A stretch of DNA of 64,000 bases from Xanthobacter autotrophicus Py2 (GCA_000017645.1 CP000781.1:4017501-4081500), one strand, 5' to 3'; positions 40,079 through 48,298 are shown, counted from the first letter of the stretch. Notes: generated by a model from the letters alone, not told the origin. Translations and numbers: made by a program.

Positions 40079-40558
40079 ATGGATGACGAATTTGAACTCA
40101 GCGGGATCAGGTACCGGGCGCGCAAGATGAGCGCCAAGGACCAGCTCTTCGTCGCCCGGAAGCTCACCCCCCTCATCGGCTCTTTCGTCCCGCTCTTGCA
40201 GATGGCGGCCAAGCAGGCGTCAGTCGGCGGCAACATTTCCGGCGCGATCATGTCGCTTGATGTGGAGCAGGTCATGCCACTTGCTCAGGGCATCGCCAGC
40301 CTGCCGGAGAGCGACACGGACGACCTTATCGCCCGGTGCCTGTCCCACGTCCAGAGGGGATCTGTGTCGCCTGCTGGCACCACATGGTCAAACGTCTGGT
40401 CCACCTCCGCCGGTAAGCCCATGTTTGAGGACATCGACCTCATGTCGATGCTGACCCTTGTCGCGCATGTCGTGCGAAAGGACCTCGGAAATTTTATTCC
40501 CGCCCTGTTCTCCGGTTCGATCGGCGGGGCGGGGCTAATCCAGACGTCGAACTCGTAA
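40079..40558 (+). CDS. Tail assembly chaperone, short form
   Basis: This is a 159-residue helical protein (IRYRARKMSAKDQLFVARKL; MSLDVEQVMPLAQGIASLPE; FEDIDLMSMLTLVAHVVRKD). The place between tube and tape measure is that of the tail assembly chaperone. Near its end the zero-frame codons GGA AAT TTT contain the slippery heptamer A-AAT-TTT (40489-40495), after which a -1 frame is open. A GTG at 40070 is an alternative start that overlaps the tube stop. Confidence 0.8.
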   Translation: MDDEFELSGIRYRARKMSAKDQLFVARKLTPLIGSFVPLLQMAAKQASVGGNISGAIMSLDVEQVMPLAQGIASLPESDTDDLIARCLSHVQRGSVSPAGTTWSNVWSTSAGKPMFEDIDLMSMLTLVAHVVRKDLGNFIPALFSGSIGGAGLIQTSNS

Positions 40559-40734
40559 CTCTACCTGACGGCATGGACTGGCTGCTTCATCCGGTGCAGC
40601 AGGGTTGGTGCAAATACGAGAGCCTTCTGGATGGAACTCTCGACCTCTGCGACATCGCCATCATGAACGAGGCAATCGCGGTGCATGGGGAAAATTCCAG
40701 GCGCATGCAGGATGCCCTAAGGCCGAAGGTGTGA
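40495..40734 (+). CDS. -1 frameshift extension of the tail assembly chaperone
   Basis: After slippage on AAATTTT the ribosome would read 79 further residues: YSRPVLRFDRRGGANPDVEL, then LPDGMDWLLHPVQQGWCKYE and a helical end MNEAIAVHGENSRRMQDALR. This gives a 218-residue fusion. The second part overlaps the short-form stop and ends one base before the tape-measure start. An ATG at 40573 could also start a 53-residue product, but no ribosome site is visible. The layout matches G/GT in lambda and E/E' in P2. Confidence 0.75.
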   Translation, partial: YSRPVLRFDRRGGANPDVELVTLPDGMDWLLHPVQQGWCKYESLLDGTLDLCDIAIMNEAIAVHGENSRRMQDALRPKV

Positions 40735-40735
40735 T

Positions 40736-42529
40736 GTGGCAGAAACCATCGGCGACTACCTCGTTAAGCTTGGCCTTCAGGTCGATAAGGCGCAAGAGCA
40801 GCGCTTTAACGCCGCTCTCGGAAACCTCTCCAAGACCCTGACGACGATGGCGGCCGGCCTCGCCGCTGCTGCCACGGCGATCCAGGTGACAGTCGTCGCG
40901 GTTTCCAAGTCGTTCGATAACCTCTATTTCGCGGCCCAGCGGACGGGCTCCACGGTGCAGGGCATCAAGGCCCTGTCCTATGCCTTCGGGCAGATCGGAA
41001 GCTCTGGAAACGAAGCCCAGTCGGCCCTTGAGGGGCTGGCGAAGGCCATGCGCACAAACCCCGGCATCGGGAAGTGGCTCAATGCACAGGGCATCGCGAC
41101 TGAGGGCCGGAAGACCGAGGAAGTCCTCGGCGACATCTTCGAGCAGTTCAAGAAGAAGCCATACTATATCGGGGCGCAGTTTGCCCAGCTCGCGGGCATC
41201 AGCGAAGACACCTTCAACAAGGCATCGTCGCAGTGGGCCGAAGTCAAGAAGTTCGTCAAGGAATATGAGGAGACGCAGCGCAAGTTCGGGGTAGACCCTG
41301 ACAAGGCGGCAAAAAGCTCCAACGAGTTGATGACAGCGTTCCGTGGGCTCATGGGCCACGTTGACGCGCTGTTGACCAAGATCACCGTCGCTCTACAGCC
41401 GCAGCTTACTCAGATCCTCAAGGATGTTGGGGCGTGGTTTGAGCAGCATCAGGAGCAGATCGTCAGGATCTTGAACCAGATCCTTGAGGCGGTGAAGGGG
41501 CTGATCTCCGACTTTATCGCGCTCGGGAAGGCGCTCGAGCCTGTCGTCGAGAAGTTCGTGGCGATGGCTGAGGCTCTGACCGGGAAGCACGGCCTCGAAG
41601 CCGCACTCCTCTTGGTCACAGGCGGCGCATTGGCTGCATTCGTCGCCAAATGGGCCATCTTCTTCGGGATGCTAGCGAAGTACGCCCCGCTCATCGCGGT
41701 CCTCACCGCCATGGGCTGGGATATGTTCTATGCGACGGACCAGGAGAAGCTGGATATCGGAGGCGGCGTCAATGATGCCATCAACGGCCCTGCCGGCGGC
41801 GCTGACAACTGGTGGACGCGGACGCAGAACCGTGTTCGTGGAATGCTGGGCATGGGGCCAGTGGACAATAAGGGCAAGCCGGTAGATCAGGGGGGGCAGT
41901 CCCAGTCTCCCGCCGGCGCTCCGAATGCTCCGGGCATGGCCCAGATCACGACCAAATCGGGCAAGACTGCATGGGTCGGCAAGGAATATCAGGCGCAGTT
42001 CCAAGGATTTATCAACGACCTTGAGGCTCAGGGGTACAACATCAACGATATCGGGGGCTATGCGAACCGCCGGAACGTGAATGACCCCAGTAAAATGTCG
42101 GCCCATGCTTACGGTATGGCAATCGACGTGAACCCATCGGCGAATCCGAACGGGACGACGCAGTCCGACCTTCCCATCGGGACTGGTGAGCTTGCCAAGA
42201 AGTGGGGGCTCGGGTGGGGGATGAACTGGTCTAAGACCAAAGACCCCATGCATTTCTCGACTGACCCATATGAAGGTGGGAAGGCACTTACGCCGGATCA
42301 GTTGAAGCAGCTTCAGGACGAACAGGCATCCCGGCTGAAGGACAAGCAGAGCGAGTTGATGGGGGCACCTCTTGGGGGCTCCACCACCCGCTCAGCGTCC
42401 CTCTCCAACCGGACCAACATCACGATCTACGGCTCGACCGATCCCGCCGGCACCGCCGCCAACCTCGGCGGGGCGCAGAGCCGGATTGCCTCGGACCTGA
42501 TCCGCAACGCACAGAGCGCATTCGTCTGA
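40736..42529 (+). CDS. Tape-measure-like protein A with M15 peptidase domain
   Basis: The protein has 597 residues with a GTG start. Residues 1-220 contain the conserved block FDNLYFAAQRTGSTVQGIKA, the middle (about 290-335) is hydrophobic, and residues about 425-510 form an M15-type (VanY/Ply) peptidase: SAHAYGMAID with H457 and D464, and DPMHF with H506. Such zinc enzymes cut peptide bonds in peptidoglycan. The tail end ITIYGSTDPAGTAANLGGAQ recurs in protein B. It probably acts as part of the tail ruler and opens the wall during DNA entry. Confidence 0.85.
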   Translation: MAETIGDYLVKLGLQVDKAQEQRFNAALGNLSKTLTTMAAGLAAAATAIQVTVVAVSKSFDNLYFAAQRTGSTVQGIKALSYAFGQIGSSGNEAQSALEGLAKAMRTNPGIGKWLNAQGIATEGRKTEEVLGDIFEQFKKKPYYIGAQFAQLAGISEDTFNKASSQWAEVKKFVKEYEETQRKFGVDPDKAAKSSNELMTAFRGLMGHVDALLTKITVALQPQLTQILKDVGAWFEQHQEQIVRILNQILEAVKGLISDFIALGKALEPVVEKFVAMAEALTGKHGLEAALLLVTGGALAAFVAKWAIFFGMLAKYAPLIAVLTAMGWDMFYATDQEKLDIGGGVNDAINGPAGGADNWWTRTQNRVRGMLGMGPVDNKGKPVDQGGQSQSPAGAPNAPGMAQITTKSGKTAWVGKEYQAQFQGFINDLEAQGYNINDIGGYANRRNVNDPSKMSAHAYGMAIDVNPSANPNGTTQSDLPIGTGELAKKWGLGWGMNWSKTKDPMHFSTDPYEGGKALTPDQLKQLQDEQASRLKDKQSELMGAPLGGSTTRSASLSNRTNITIYGSTDPAGTAANLGGAQSRIASDLIRNAQSAFV

Positions 42530-44457
42530 TGGCCACCATAGAGGAGTTCCTTGTCTCGCTCGGCTATGCCGTCCGCGAGAGCGAGGTCAACGCCTTTGAG
42601 GGGACGATCAAGAAGGCTGAATCGCTTGTCCTGAAACTCGGCGCGGCGCTTAATTCCTTTGAACGGAAGGCGGCGGCACTCTTCGTTGGGGCTACGGACG
42701 AACTCGACCGGCTGAACTTCGCAGCCCAGCGCACCGGCTCATCCGTCGATGAGCTTCGTGCCCTCACCTACGCCATGCAGCAGTTGGGCATGAGCGGGCG
42801 TGGGGCTGAGGCGCTGGTGGGTGGGTTCGCCCAACGCCTGCGGCAGTTTCCCGCCATGGCGAGCCTCCTTCAGGGGCTCGGGGTTCAAGCCTCGGTCAAT
42901 GGACGGGCCCGCGACCAGGCCGTCGTGATGCGGGATGCCGTAAAGGCGCTGAACAAGATCGAGTATTACCCCTTGGCAGCGCGCTATGCCGAGGTGCTTG
43001 GAATTCCGGAGGAGGATTACAACGTCCTCCGGCAGAACGGCGACAAGATCGACCGCCTCGCAGATGAACAGAAGGCCCTCTTTGATCGCTACGGCGTCAA
43101 CGGCAATCAGGCGGGGGAAAGCTCCACCCTCCTGAGGATCGGCTGGCGCCAGACGCTCATGACGTTGGACGCCCTGTTCTCCAAGATCGCCTTGGAGGTC
43201 GGCCCGGCTATCACCCCAGTCATTGAGCGGCTGAAAGAGTGGATCGACAGGAACCAGGACCGCATTGTCGCCGTGTGCCTCGCGCTCGTGGCTGTTGCCG
43301 GCGACCTTGCCAATGGCTTGCAGGCATTCGCTGAGAAGCTTTTTGGATCGGGGGATGGCTTCCTCAACTTCCTTGAGTGGGCCACGGGATCAAACGGCAT
43401 CATCCGCGTGGCGGAGGTGTTCGCGGGAACGTGGGTTGCGACAACCGTCGCTGCCTTCCTCGGTCCTATCGGCATCATCATTGCCGGCCTACTTGGTATC
43501 GCGGCCCTGCTCATGCCGGGCAAGGCGAATGCATCTGAGGCGCGGCATCAGGGCGGCGGTGGAAATGCTGCCTCTGGCGGGGCGGCCGCTGGCGGTGCTC
43601 GTGGGGCCTCCCACGGCGGGTCTGGATCGCGGGCCCCCTCGGACAAGGGTAAGGGCGCAAGTGGGTCGTGGTGGGGTTCCTTGGGAAAGTCTCGGTCACG
43701 CGCAGCCGGAGGCGCTGGTGCGGCGGGGGCATCTGAGCCTTTCACCCCGACGACAAGCACGGATTCCGTCCCGGCTCTGGCCGATGTCCGAAAGCAGTTC
43801 GCGGAGGAGCTAAACGACCCTGCCGTCGCGGCGCGCCTCGCTGCCTATGCCGAGGCGGAAGTGGGGAGCCAAGGCGCGGAAGCCCAGCAAGCGTTTATCG
43901 AGAGCATTATGAACCGGGCTGCGGCGCGGGGGCAGAGTATCGCTCAGGTGCTATCTAGTAGCAGCAGCTATTTTCCAAGGAGCACGCATAATCGCGCCGC
44001 CCAGCTTATGAACAACCCCCGGATCGCCGCAAAGTACCAGGGGATCGTCGCGGCAGTTCTGGGGGGCTCTAACATCTCACTGTTTGCCACCGGAAACGCC
44101 TCTGACGGCGTTGGTTTCGGGGGCGGGCCGCGCACGAAAAGCTATGGCGGGGAAGACTTCGGCATTGAAAAGCCCGACATGCCGTGGGTCAAGAGAATGC
44201 AGGCGATCACACGGAAGTCGGAGCCGCCGGGGCCAATGCCGGCGATTCCTCCTGATTTTCAGAATATCGACCCAAACACCATGTTCGAGGCGCCCCCCTT
44301 GGGAGCCACGGAAACCACATCCTCTCTCAACGCAGATCAGGTCTCAGAGATTGTGGTGCATGGCGACCCGGACCCGTCCCGGACGGCTGCGGAAGTCGGG
44401 GCCGCACAGAGCCGGATCAATGGCGACTTCGTCGAACAAGCTTCAAAGGCTGCGTGA
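42529..44457 (+). CDS. Tape-measure-like protein B with wall-hydrolase-like domain
   Basis: This 642-residue protein is a paralogue of A: LDRLNFAAQRTGSSVDELRA corresponds to the A block, and the ends (VHGDPDPSRTAAEVGAAQSR) match too. A hydrophobic segment spans about 300-330, followed by a Gly/Ser-rich linker (340-400). Residues about 436-530 (AAYAEAEVGSQGAEAQQAFI; SIMNRAAARGQSIAQVLSSS) resemble SleB-type/lytic peptidoglycan hydrolases. It starts where A ends (TGATG). Confidence 0.8.
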   Translation: MATIEEFLVSLGYAVRESEVNAFEGTIKKAESLVLKLGAALNSFERKAAALFVGATDELDRLNFAAQRTGSSVDELRALTYAMQQLGMSGRGAEALVGGFAQRLRQFPAMASLLQGLGVQASVNGRARDQAVVMRDAVKALNKIEYYPLAARYAEVLGIPEEDYNVLRQNGDKIDRLADEQKALFDRYGVNGNQAGESSTLLRIGWRQTLMTLDALFSKIALEVGPAITPVIERLKEWIDRNQDRIVAVCLALVAVAGDLANGLQAFAEKLFGSGDGFLNFLEWATGSNGIIRVAEVFAGTWVATTVAAFLGPIGIIIAGLLGIAALLMPGKANASEARHQGGGGNAASGGAAAGGARGASHGGSGSRAPSDKGKGASGSWWGSLGKSRSRAAGGAGAAGASEPFTPTTSTDSVPALADVRKQFAEELNDPAVAARLAAYAEAEVGSQGAEAQQAFIESIMNRAAARGQSIAQVLSSSSSYFPRSTHNRAAQLMNNPRIAAKYQGIVAAVLGGSNISLFATGNASDGVGFGGGPRTKSYGGEDFGIEKPDMPWVKRMQAITRKSEPPGPMPAIPPDFQNIDPNTMFEAPPLGATETTSSLNADQVSEIVVHGDPDPSRTAAEVGAAQSRINGDFVEQASKAA

Positions 44458-44996
44458 TGGTCGATATTGTTGAGGCTGTGGTGGGAACCGTCAGCCAGAT
44501 CCTCATCGGCTCCGGCCGGTCCATCGGTGGGATCAAGCCAGATATCGTGGTCGAAGAGACTTCGCGCGATAGCCTCTTCATCACCAACCACCCGGTGGAA
44601 AAGGGCGCGGCCATTTCGGACCACGCCTTCAAAATGCCGGTGGAATGCGAGATGCGCTGTGGGTGGTCTGATTCCGGCCACTTCCAAGGGTATAGCCGGG
44701 CGATTAACGCCGCCCTCATCGCCCTCCAGGCGCAGCGCCAGCCGTTCACGGTGGTGACGGGGAAGCGGACCTATCGGAACATGCTTCTTGCCGGGATCGA
44801 GGTCTCTACCTCTGCCGGCTCGGAATATGCCCTGCTTGTCCGCTGCCTCCTGAGAGAGGTGATCATCGTCGGGACTTCTACCGTGTCGTCCGGCAGCGCA
44901 GGAACGCAGGCGGATGCCGCGCGGACGGGTGGGACTACGAGTGGGGGGCAGAGGCAGGCCATTCCGTCAAGTGCAGGCGGTATCGGTCACGCGTGA
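44457..44996 (+). CDS. Dit-like phage tail protein
   Basis: This is a 179-residue protein. IKPDIVVEETSRDSLFITNH, PVEKGAAISDHAFKMPVECE and NAALIALQAQRQPFTVVTGK match the Dit-like N-domain family of myovirus tails, the hub adaptor at the distal tube end. The tail gene order is then interrupted by the accessory island before the hub genes resume at 48299. Confidence 0.8.
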   Translation: MVDIVEAVVGTVSQILIGSGRSIGGIKPDIVVEETSRDSLFITNHPVEKGAAISDHAFKMPVECEMRCGWSDSGHFQGYSRAINAALIALQAQRQPFTVVTGKRTYRNMLLAGIEVSTSAGSEYALLVRCLLREVIIVGTSTVSSGSAGTQADAARTGGTTSGGQRQAIPSSAGGIGHA

Positions 44997-45017
44997 GAGT
45001 TTGGCGATAACGCCAAT

Positions 45018-45422
45018 TCACTCCCCTTCGAATGTGATGATAGCGGACAGAATGAATGGTCCCGGCAAGTATGGTGCCCGGCTCACGATCCCTGTAATTT
45101 CCATCGCTCGGCACCATCTTGATGCCGGCCATGATCGGCAGTTATTGATTATATATCGTAAGGTTTCCCTATCTGCCGATCTCGTGTCAATATTTATGAC
45201 TTCGCCGCCCTTCATGCATGGTATAAACTCTCCCTGCGATCCGATAATGTTGCATCCATCAGTTATGGTGATGCGATGACCGATCAGTTTGTCAGCATCA
45301 ACGATTGCATCAGCAAAAGATATTCGCGATCTATCGGCGGGGATCTGCTCCTCGCCCATAGCTAACGATGGGAAAAGAGCGATAGCTACGCAGGAGGGTA
45401 TCACGCGTAAAAGTGACCACAT
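45018..45422 (-). CDS. Small secreted protein of the accessory island
   Basis: The 134-residue reading starts MWSLLRVIPSCVAIALFPSL after AAGAAGGA. A signal peptide probably ends after LAMG. The mature part has four cysteines (CNIIGSQGEFIPC; NNCRSWPASRWC) and a VINIDTRSADRETLRYII segment. The base composition is A+T-rich. A periplasmic lysogenic-conversion role is possible; no family is recognised. Confidence 0.65.
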   Translation of the reverse strand: MWSLLRVIPSCVAIALFPSLAMGEEQIPADRSRISFADAIVDADKLIGHRITITDGCNIIGSQGEFIPCMKGGEVINIDTRSADRETLRYIINNCRSWPASRWCRAMEITGIVSRAPYLPGPFILSAIITFEGE

Positions 45423-45438
45423 CGGACTATCCTTCTTA

Positions 45439-45957
45439 TTAAAGTTGAGCCTCTGCGTAGCACCTACAATAGCCTTCCGGGCATAAAGAGTGTGTTCCTG
45501 GGGGGCCACAAGGGGGTGGCGCGCCCCAGGAAAATAGTTTCCCGTCATGCTTGGCGCAGATGGGGCAAACGTCGGTGTCGCCAGCGGATCTCCAACGGTA
45601 CTTTTTGCTCCCGACGTGCATCGCTTGCTGTCGAGTGCGGTCGAAGGAGACGGCGCCGCGCAAGCGCATTTCGTATGCGAATCGAGCCGCATCGGCCGCG
45701 CGCTCGTCTTCAGAAAGGCCGCGCCTCCTCGGGGGTCGTGGCCTCACATTGCCGAGGCGCAGTTCGTAGTCGGAAGGGTCTATATCTAGCCTTTGGGGCG
45801 CGGGCTTCTGGGTAACCCACCGCTTTATCCGAGAAGCCGCAGAAAATACTGCGGCCAGCAAAATGACCGCTATGCCGAGCACCGCCCACGTCATCGCCAA
45901 CCTACCAAAGAGTCGTTCCTGCTCCCGACTAGGCGTCGGGGGAGTTATCTCGTTCAA
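45439..45957 (-). CDS. Membrane-anchored protein with MuF-like cysteine domain
   Basis: The protein has 172 residues. A membrane span (TWAVLGIAVILLAAVFSAAS) is followed by a C-terminal segment KKYRWRSAGDTDVCPICAKH, DGKLFSWGAPPPCGPPGTHS and LCPEGYCRCYAEA. This C-terminus repeats the end of MuF head proteins (Y-x-W-x-x-x-x-D, C-x-x-C, D-G-K, C-R-C) but stands alone on the opposite strand, far from the head genes. Confidence 0.65.
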   Translation of the reverse strand: MNEITPPTPSREQERLFGRLAMTWAVLGIAVILLAAVFSAASRIKRWVTQKPAPQRLDIDPSDYELRLGNVRPRPPRRRGLSEDERAADAARFAYEMRLRGAVSFDRTRQQAMHVGSKKYRWRSAGDTDVCPICAKHDGKLFSWGAPPPCGPPGTHSLCPEGYCRCYAEAQL

Positions 45958-46156
45958 GAGGCATAAGCCCCTGGGCTGTGAACCAATCTTTGAGGATGTA
46001 CCGGACGATATCCGCGCGCGATATCTCCTCGCCCCAGTCGGAGACTAGCTTATCTAGTGGGGCCAACAGGTCGTCATGCATTCGCACCGCGACTTGCACC
46101 CCCTTCCCTGTAGGGAGGGGCCCCCGGCTTCCTGGTCTGCGTTTTGTTTCTTGCAT
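45929..46156 (-). CDS. Ribbon-helix-helix regulator
   Basis: The protein has 75 residues. GVQVAVRMHDDLLAPLDKLV then SDWGEEISRADIVRYILKDW is a ribbon-helix-helix of the CopG/Arc class. It is the first gene of the leftward accessory operon and overlaps the following gene by 29 bases, so it could control that operon. Confidence 0.75.
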   Translation of the reverse strand: MQETKRRPGSRGPLPTGKGVQVAVRMHDDLLAPLDKLVSDWGEEISRADIVRYILKDWFTAQGLMPLERDNSPDA

Positions 46157-46190
46157 AGCGGCACAAACTGTGGGAGCATGGTTTCTGTCG

Positions 46191-46225
46191 AGCCGAGGGG
46201 AGGGATAGGAGCCTCCCCACCGGCT
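46191..46225 (+). promoter_or_regulatory. Strong leader hairpin before the rightward accessory genes
   Basis: AGCCG (46191-46195) and GGGGAGG (46197-46203) pair with CCTCCCC (46212-46218) and CGGCT (46221-46225), leaving an 8-base loop. It lies between divergent genes and 26 bases before a start codon, without a T-tract. An mRNA leader structure is likely. Confidence 0.5.
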
Positions 46226-46250
46226 CTAACCCCAGGCAAGGACAGACCCC

Positions 46251-46436
46251 ATGCCCAAGGCTACCCATACCGTTATCACAGTTTCGCGCCGCTCCGAAGA
46301 CGCAGCGACGCTTACCCTCATGCTTCTGAAGGCGGCCATTCTCGGCTCTGGGGATGAGCCGGCGCTGGTGAAGGCCGCACCGAAGCGCCCGGTTCTCACC
46401 GATGGTGCCGCCAAGAAGATGAAGGAGATCGCGTGA
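46251..46436 (+). CDS. Small basic protein before the Rha-like gene
   Basis: The 61-residue protein MPKATHTVITVSRRSEDAAT then LMLLKAAILGSGDEPALVKA follows CAAGGACAG. It is coupled to the Rha-like gene by TGATG. Function unknown. Confidence 0.55.
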   Translation: MPKATHTVITVSRRSEDAATLTLMLLKAAILGSGDEPALVKAAPKRPVLTDGAAKKMKEIA

Positions 46437-47086
46437 TGGGCGACCTGATCACGGTTTCCGATCTGGAAGTGCGCGATGGCGTGGCGCGGGTTGAGGATGC
46501 CCGCCTTGCTGAGGCTCTGGGCTTCGTCCAAAAGCAGATGATCCGGCCGCTTATCAAGAGGCATATTGAGGCGCTGCAACGGTTCGGAGAGGTTTATTTC
46601 ATACGAAATAAACCCGGTCCCAAGGGCGGGCGCCCCTCACAGGTGTTCTACCTCAACGAAGAGCAGGCCATTTTCATCACCGCCAAGTCGGACACCCCGA
46701 GGGCGGCGGAAATCACGGTGGAGATGGTCCGGGTTTTCCGAGCCTACCTCAAGGGAGAAGAGAAGCCGGTGAGGGTGCGCCAGCATCGGCGGACGCTCCC
46801 CGGCGGACAACTGGCGCTTCCTGCTCCCGAGATGCCGCAGGAGCCCTTCGCGGCGCACCTTGATCTCTTGCAGGACCTGAAGGCGGCAGTCTCCTCCGCC
46901 CGCGTCCGGGTCATGCTTCAGGAGACGGAAGACTTCGGCCTCGCTCTGGAAGAGGTGCTGGTGGACCGGATCAAGATCCTGAACGGCAAGGTCGCGAGCG
47001 GGAAGACGCTATTAGACTGGGACCTTCGCAGGACTGGAGGTGTCAGGAACAGCTATCGCAGCTTAGTGGAAAAGGTGAGGGCCTGA
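46436..47086 (+). CDS. Rha-family phage regulatory protein
   Basis: The protein has 216 residues. HIEALQRFGEVYFIRNKPGP followed by VFYLNEEQAIFITAKSDTPR and AAEITVEMVRVFRAYL is the Rha/antirepressor N-domain pattern. The C-terminal half is helical. Such proteins interfere with repressors or regulate phage development. It stands beside a KilA-N protein, forming an antirepressor-type pair inside the tail module. Confidence 0.78.
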   Translation: MGDLITVSDLEVRDGVARVEDARLAEALGFVQKQMIRPLIKRHIEALQRFGEVYFIRNKPGPKGGRPSQVFYLNEEQAIFITAKSDTPRAAEITVEMVRVFRAYLKGEEKPVRVRQHRRTLPGGQLALPAPEMPQEPFAAHLDLLQDLKAAVSSARVRVMLQETEDFGLALEEVLVDRIKILNGKVASGKTLLDWDLRRTGGVRNSYRSLVEKVRA

Positions 47087-47167
47087 GCATTGGCGTCGCG
47101 CCGCTGGACTAGGCGCGTCTGGAGTGGCAGACCATAATAGCGTTCTCCCCCTGTTCTCAGGGGAGGC

Positions 47168-47206
47168 GACGGCGGGGTTCGGTTCTCTAGGCAGGACCCC
47201 GCCGTC
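47168..47206 (+). promoter_or_regulatory. Hairpin before the KilA-N gene
   Basis: GACGGCGGGGT (47168-47178) is perfectly complementary to ACCCCGCCGTC (47196-47206), an 11-bp stem with a 17-base loop. A CCCC/GGGG hairpin lies just before it. No T-tract follows, so attenuation or mRNA protection is more likely than plain termination. Confidence 0.5.
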
Positions 47207-47267
47207 TAGTCCCACGCCGGATTTCACGATCCGGGCAGTTCCACCCGCAGCATTCGAGGTGCCGAAA

Positions 47268-48053
47268 GTGACGACCCATCATATCGCAGTCCCCGCCCTC
47301 ATTTTCAACGGCGTTGAGATCCACGACCGCAACGAGATGCTCTGCCTCACCGACATGTGGCGAGCCGCTGGCGCGGTGGAGGCCAAGCGCCCCTCCAATT
47401 GGACCCGCAAAGAAGGGGCTGAGTTCATTGAGCATGTGTCGCTGATCCTGAATGTGCCCCACGGGCATATTCAGACCCAGCGCGGCGGAAGCGGAGCAGG
47501 GCGCGGTGCGACGTTCGCCCACTGGCAGATCGGCCTCGCCTACGCTAAGTACCTCAGCCCCGAGTTCCACATGTGGTGCAACACGGTGGTCCGCGAACGG
47601 ATGGAGGGCAAGCCGGTGGCGCCCGCGTTCGTGCTTGACGAGACCCAGAAGAACGCCATCGGCGGTATCGTGAAGGGGGTGCTTGCCAAGCAACTCGAAT
47701 CGGTCGTTCCCGCGCTGGTGTCTCATCTTCTCCCGACCGCCGTCGCCGGCTACATCGCCGACCACAATCTCGCGCTCGCCGATGGCCTGACCGCTGGTGA
47801 GGTCTGCGACCTCGCGAAGGTGGCGACCACTTACCCGCGTGGCGTGTCCGGCCGTGTGAGTGCCCGCCTCACCAAGTTCTGCCAGCGGAACGGGGAGCGC
47901 CCACGCATCTCCCGCCTTGGCCGGGTCCGTGCCCAGCTCTTCCCCACCCACCTTGTCCGCGACTGGCTGGATGTTGAGGGCCGCGCCCTCATCCGTCGCT
48001 GGATCGACGAGAAAAAGGGGCAGGGCGCCTTGAAGCTCGTGCCGAAGTCCTAG
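47268..48053 (+). CDS. KilA-N domain protein (antirepressor-like)
   Basis: The 261-residue reading uses a GTG start preceded by GAGGTG six bases upstream. A GTG at 47124 would add a low-complexity stretch that contains the hairpins. KilA-N features: DRNEMLCLTDMWRAAG, RPSNWTRKEGAEFIEH, GRGATFAHWQIGLAYAKYLS and PEFHMWCNTVVRERM. The C-terminus has a second DNA-binding-like part (SGRVSARLTKFCQRNGERPR). KilA-N proteins bind DNA and often act as phage antirepressors. Confidence 0.83.
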   Translation: MTTHHIAVPALIFNGVEIHDRNEMLCLTDMWRAAGAVEAKRPSNWTRKEGAEFIEHVSLILNVPHGHIQTQRGGSGAGRGATFAHWQIGLAYAKYLSPEFHMWCNTVVRERMEGKPVAPAFVLDETQKNAIGGIVKGVLAKQLESVVPALVSHLLPTAVAGYIADHNLALADGLTAGEVCDLAKVATTYPRGVSGRVSARLTKFCQRNGERPRISRLGRVRAQLFPTHLVRDWLDVEGRALIRRWIDEKKGQGALKLVPKS

Positions 48054-48068
48054 CCCATAGGCCAGCAT

Positions 48069-48227
48069 ATGACGCGAGTGGATACGATTGAGCGGCTTGT
48101 GGCCGAGTTCATTCTGGCCCTCCAGAAGGAGGGGTATGGACCGGTAGACATCGCCGCTGCGCTTTCTGCTGCGGCTGGCGCCGTCATGGACCAAGCCGAC
48201 GAGGAAGAGACGGCGGAGGCCTCTTAG
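48069..48227 (+). CDS. 52-residue hypothetical protein
   Basis: The reading MTRVDTIERLVAEFILALQK then EGYGPVDIAAALSAAAGAVM ends in an acidic tail. It is a compact helical protein just before a strong terminator, closing the accessory island. Confidence 0.55.
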   Translation: MTRVDTIERLVAEFILALQKEGYGPVDIAAALSAAAGAVMDQADEEETAEAS

Positions 48228-48260
48228 GCTCCCCCGATCGCACAACCAAACGACACCAAA

Positions 48261-48287
48261 GCCGCCCCTCACCGGGCGGCTTTTTTA
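48261..48287 (+). terminator. Rho-independent terminator inside the tail gene region
   Basis: GCCGCCC (48261-48267) pairs with GGGCGGC (48274-48280), a 7-bp stem with a 6-base loop followed directly by TTTTTTA. This textbook terminator stands only 12 bases before the next tail gene, so it should stop island transcripts. Confidence 0.9.
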
Positions 48288-48298
48288 TTGGGGGCATC

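Noticed and set aside
47124..47267. N-terminal extension of the KilA-N gene from the GTG at 47124
   Set aside because: The stretch is low-complexity, contains two strong hairpins and lacks a ribosome site, while GAGGTG before 47268 is well placed.
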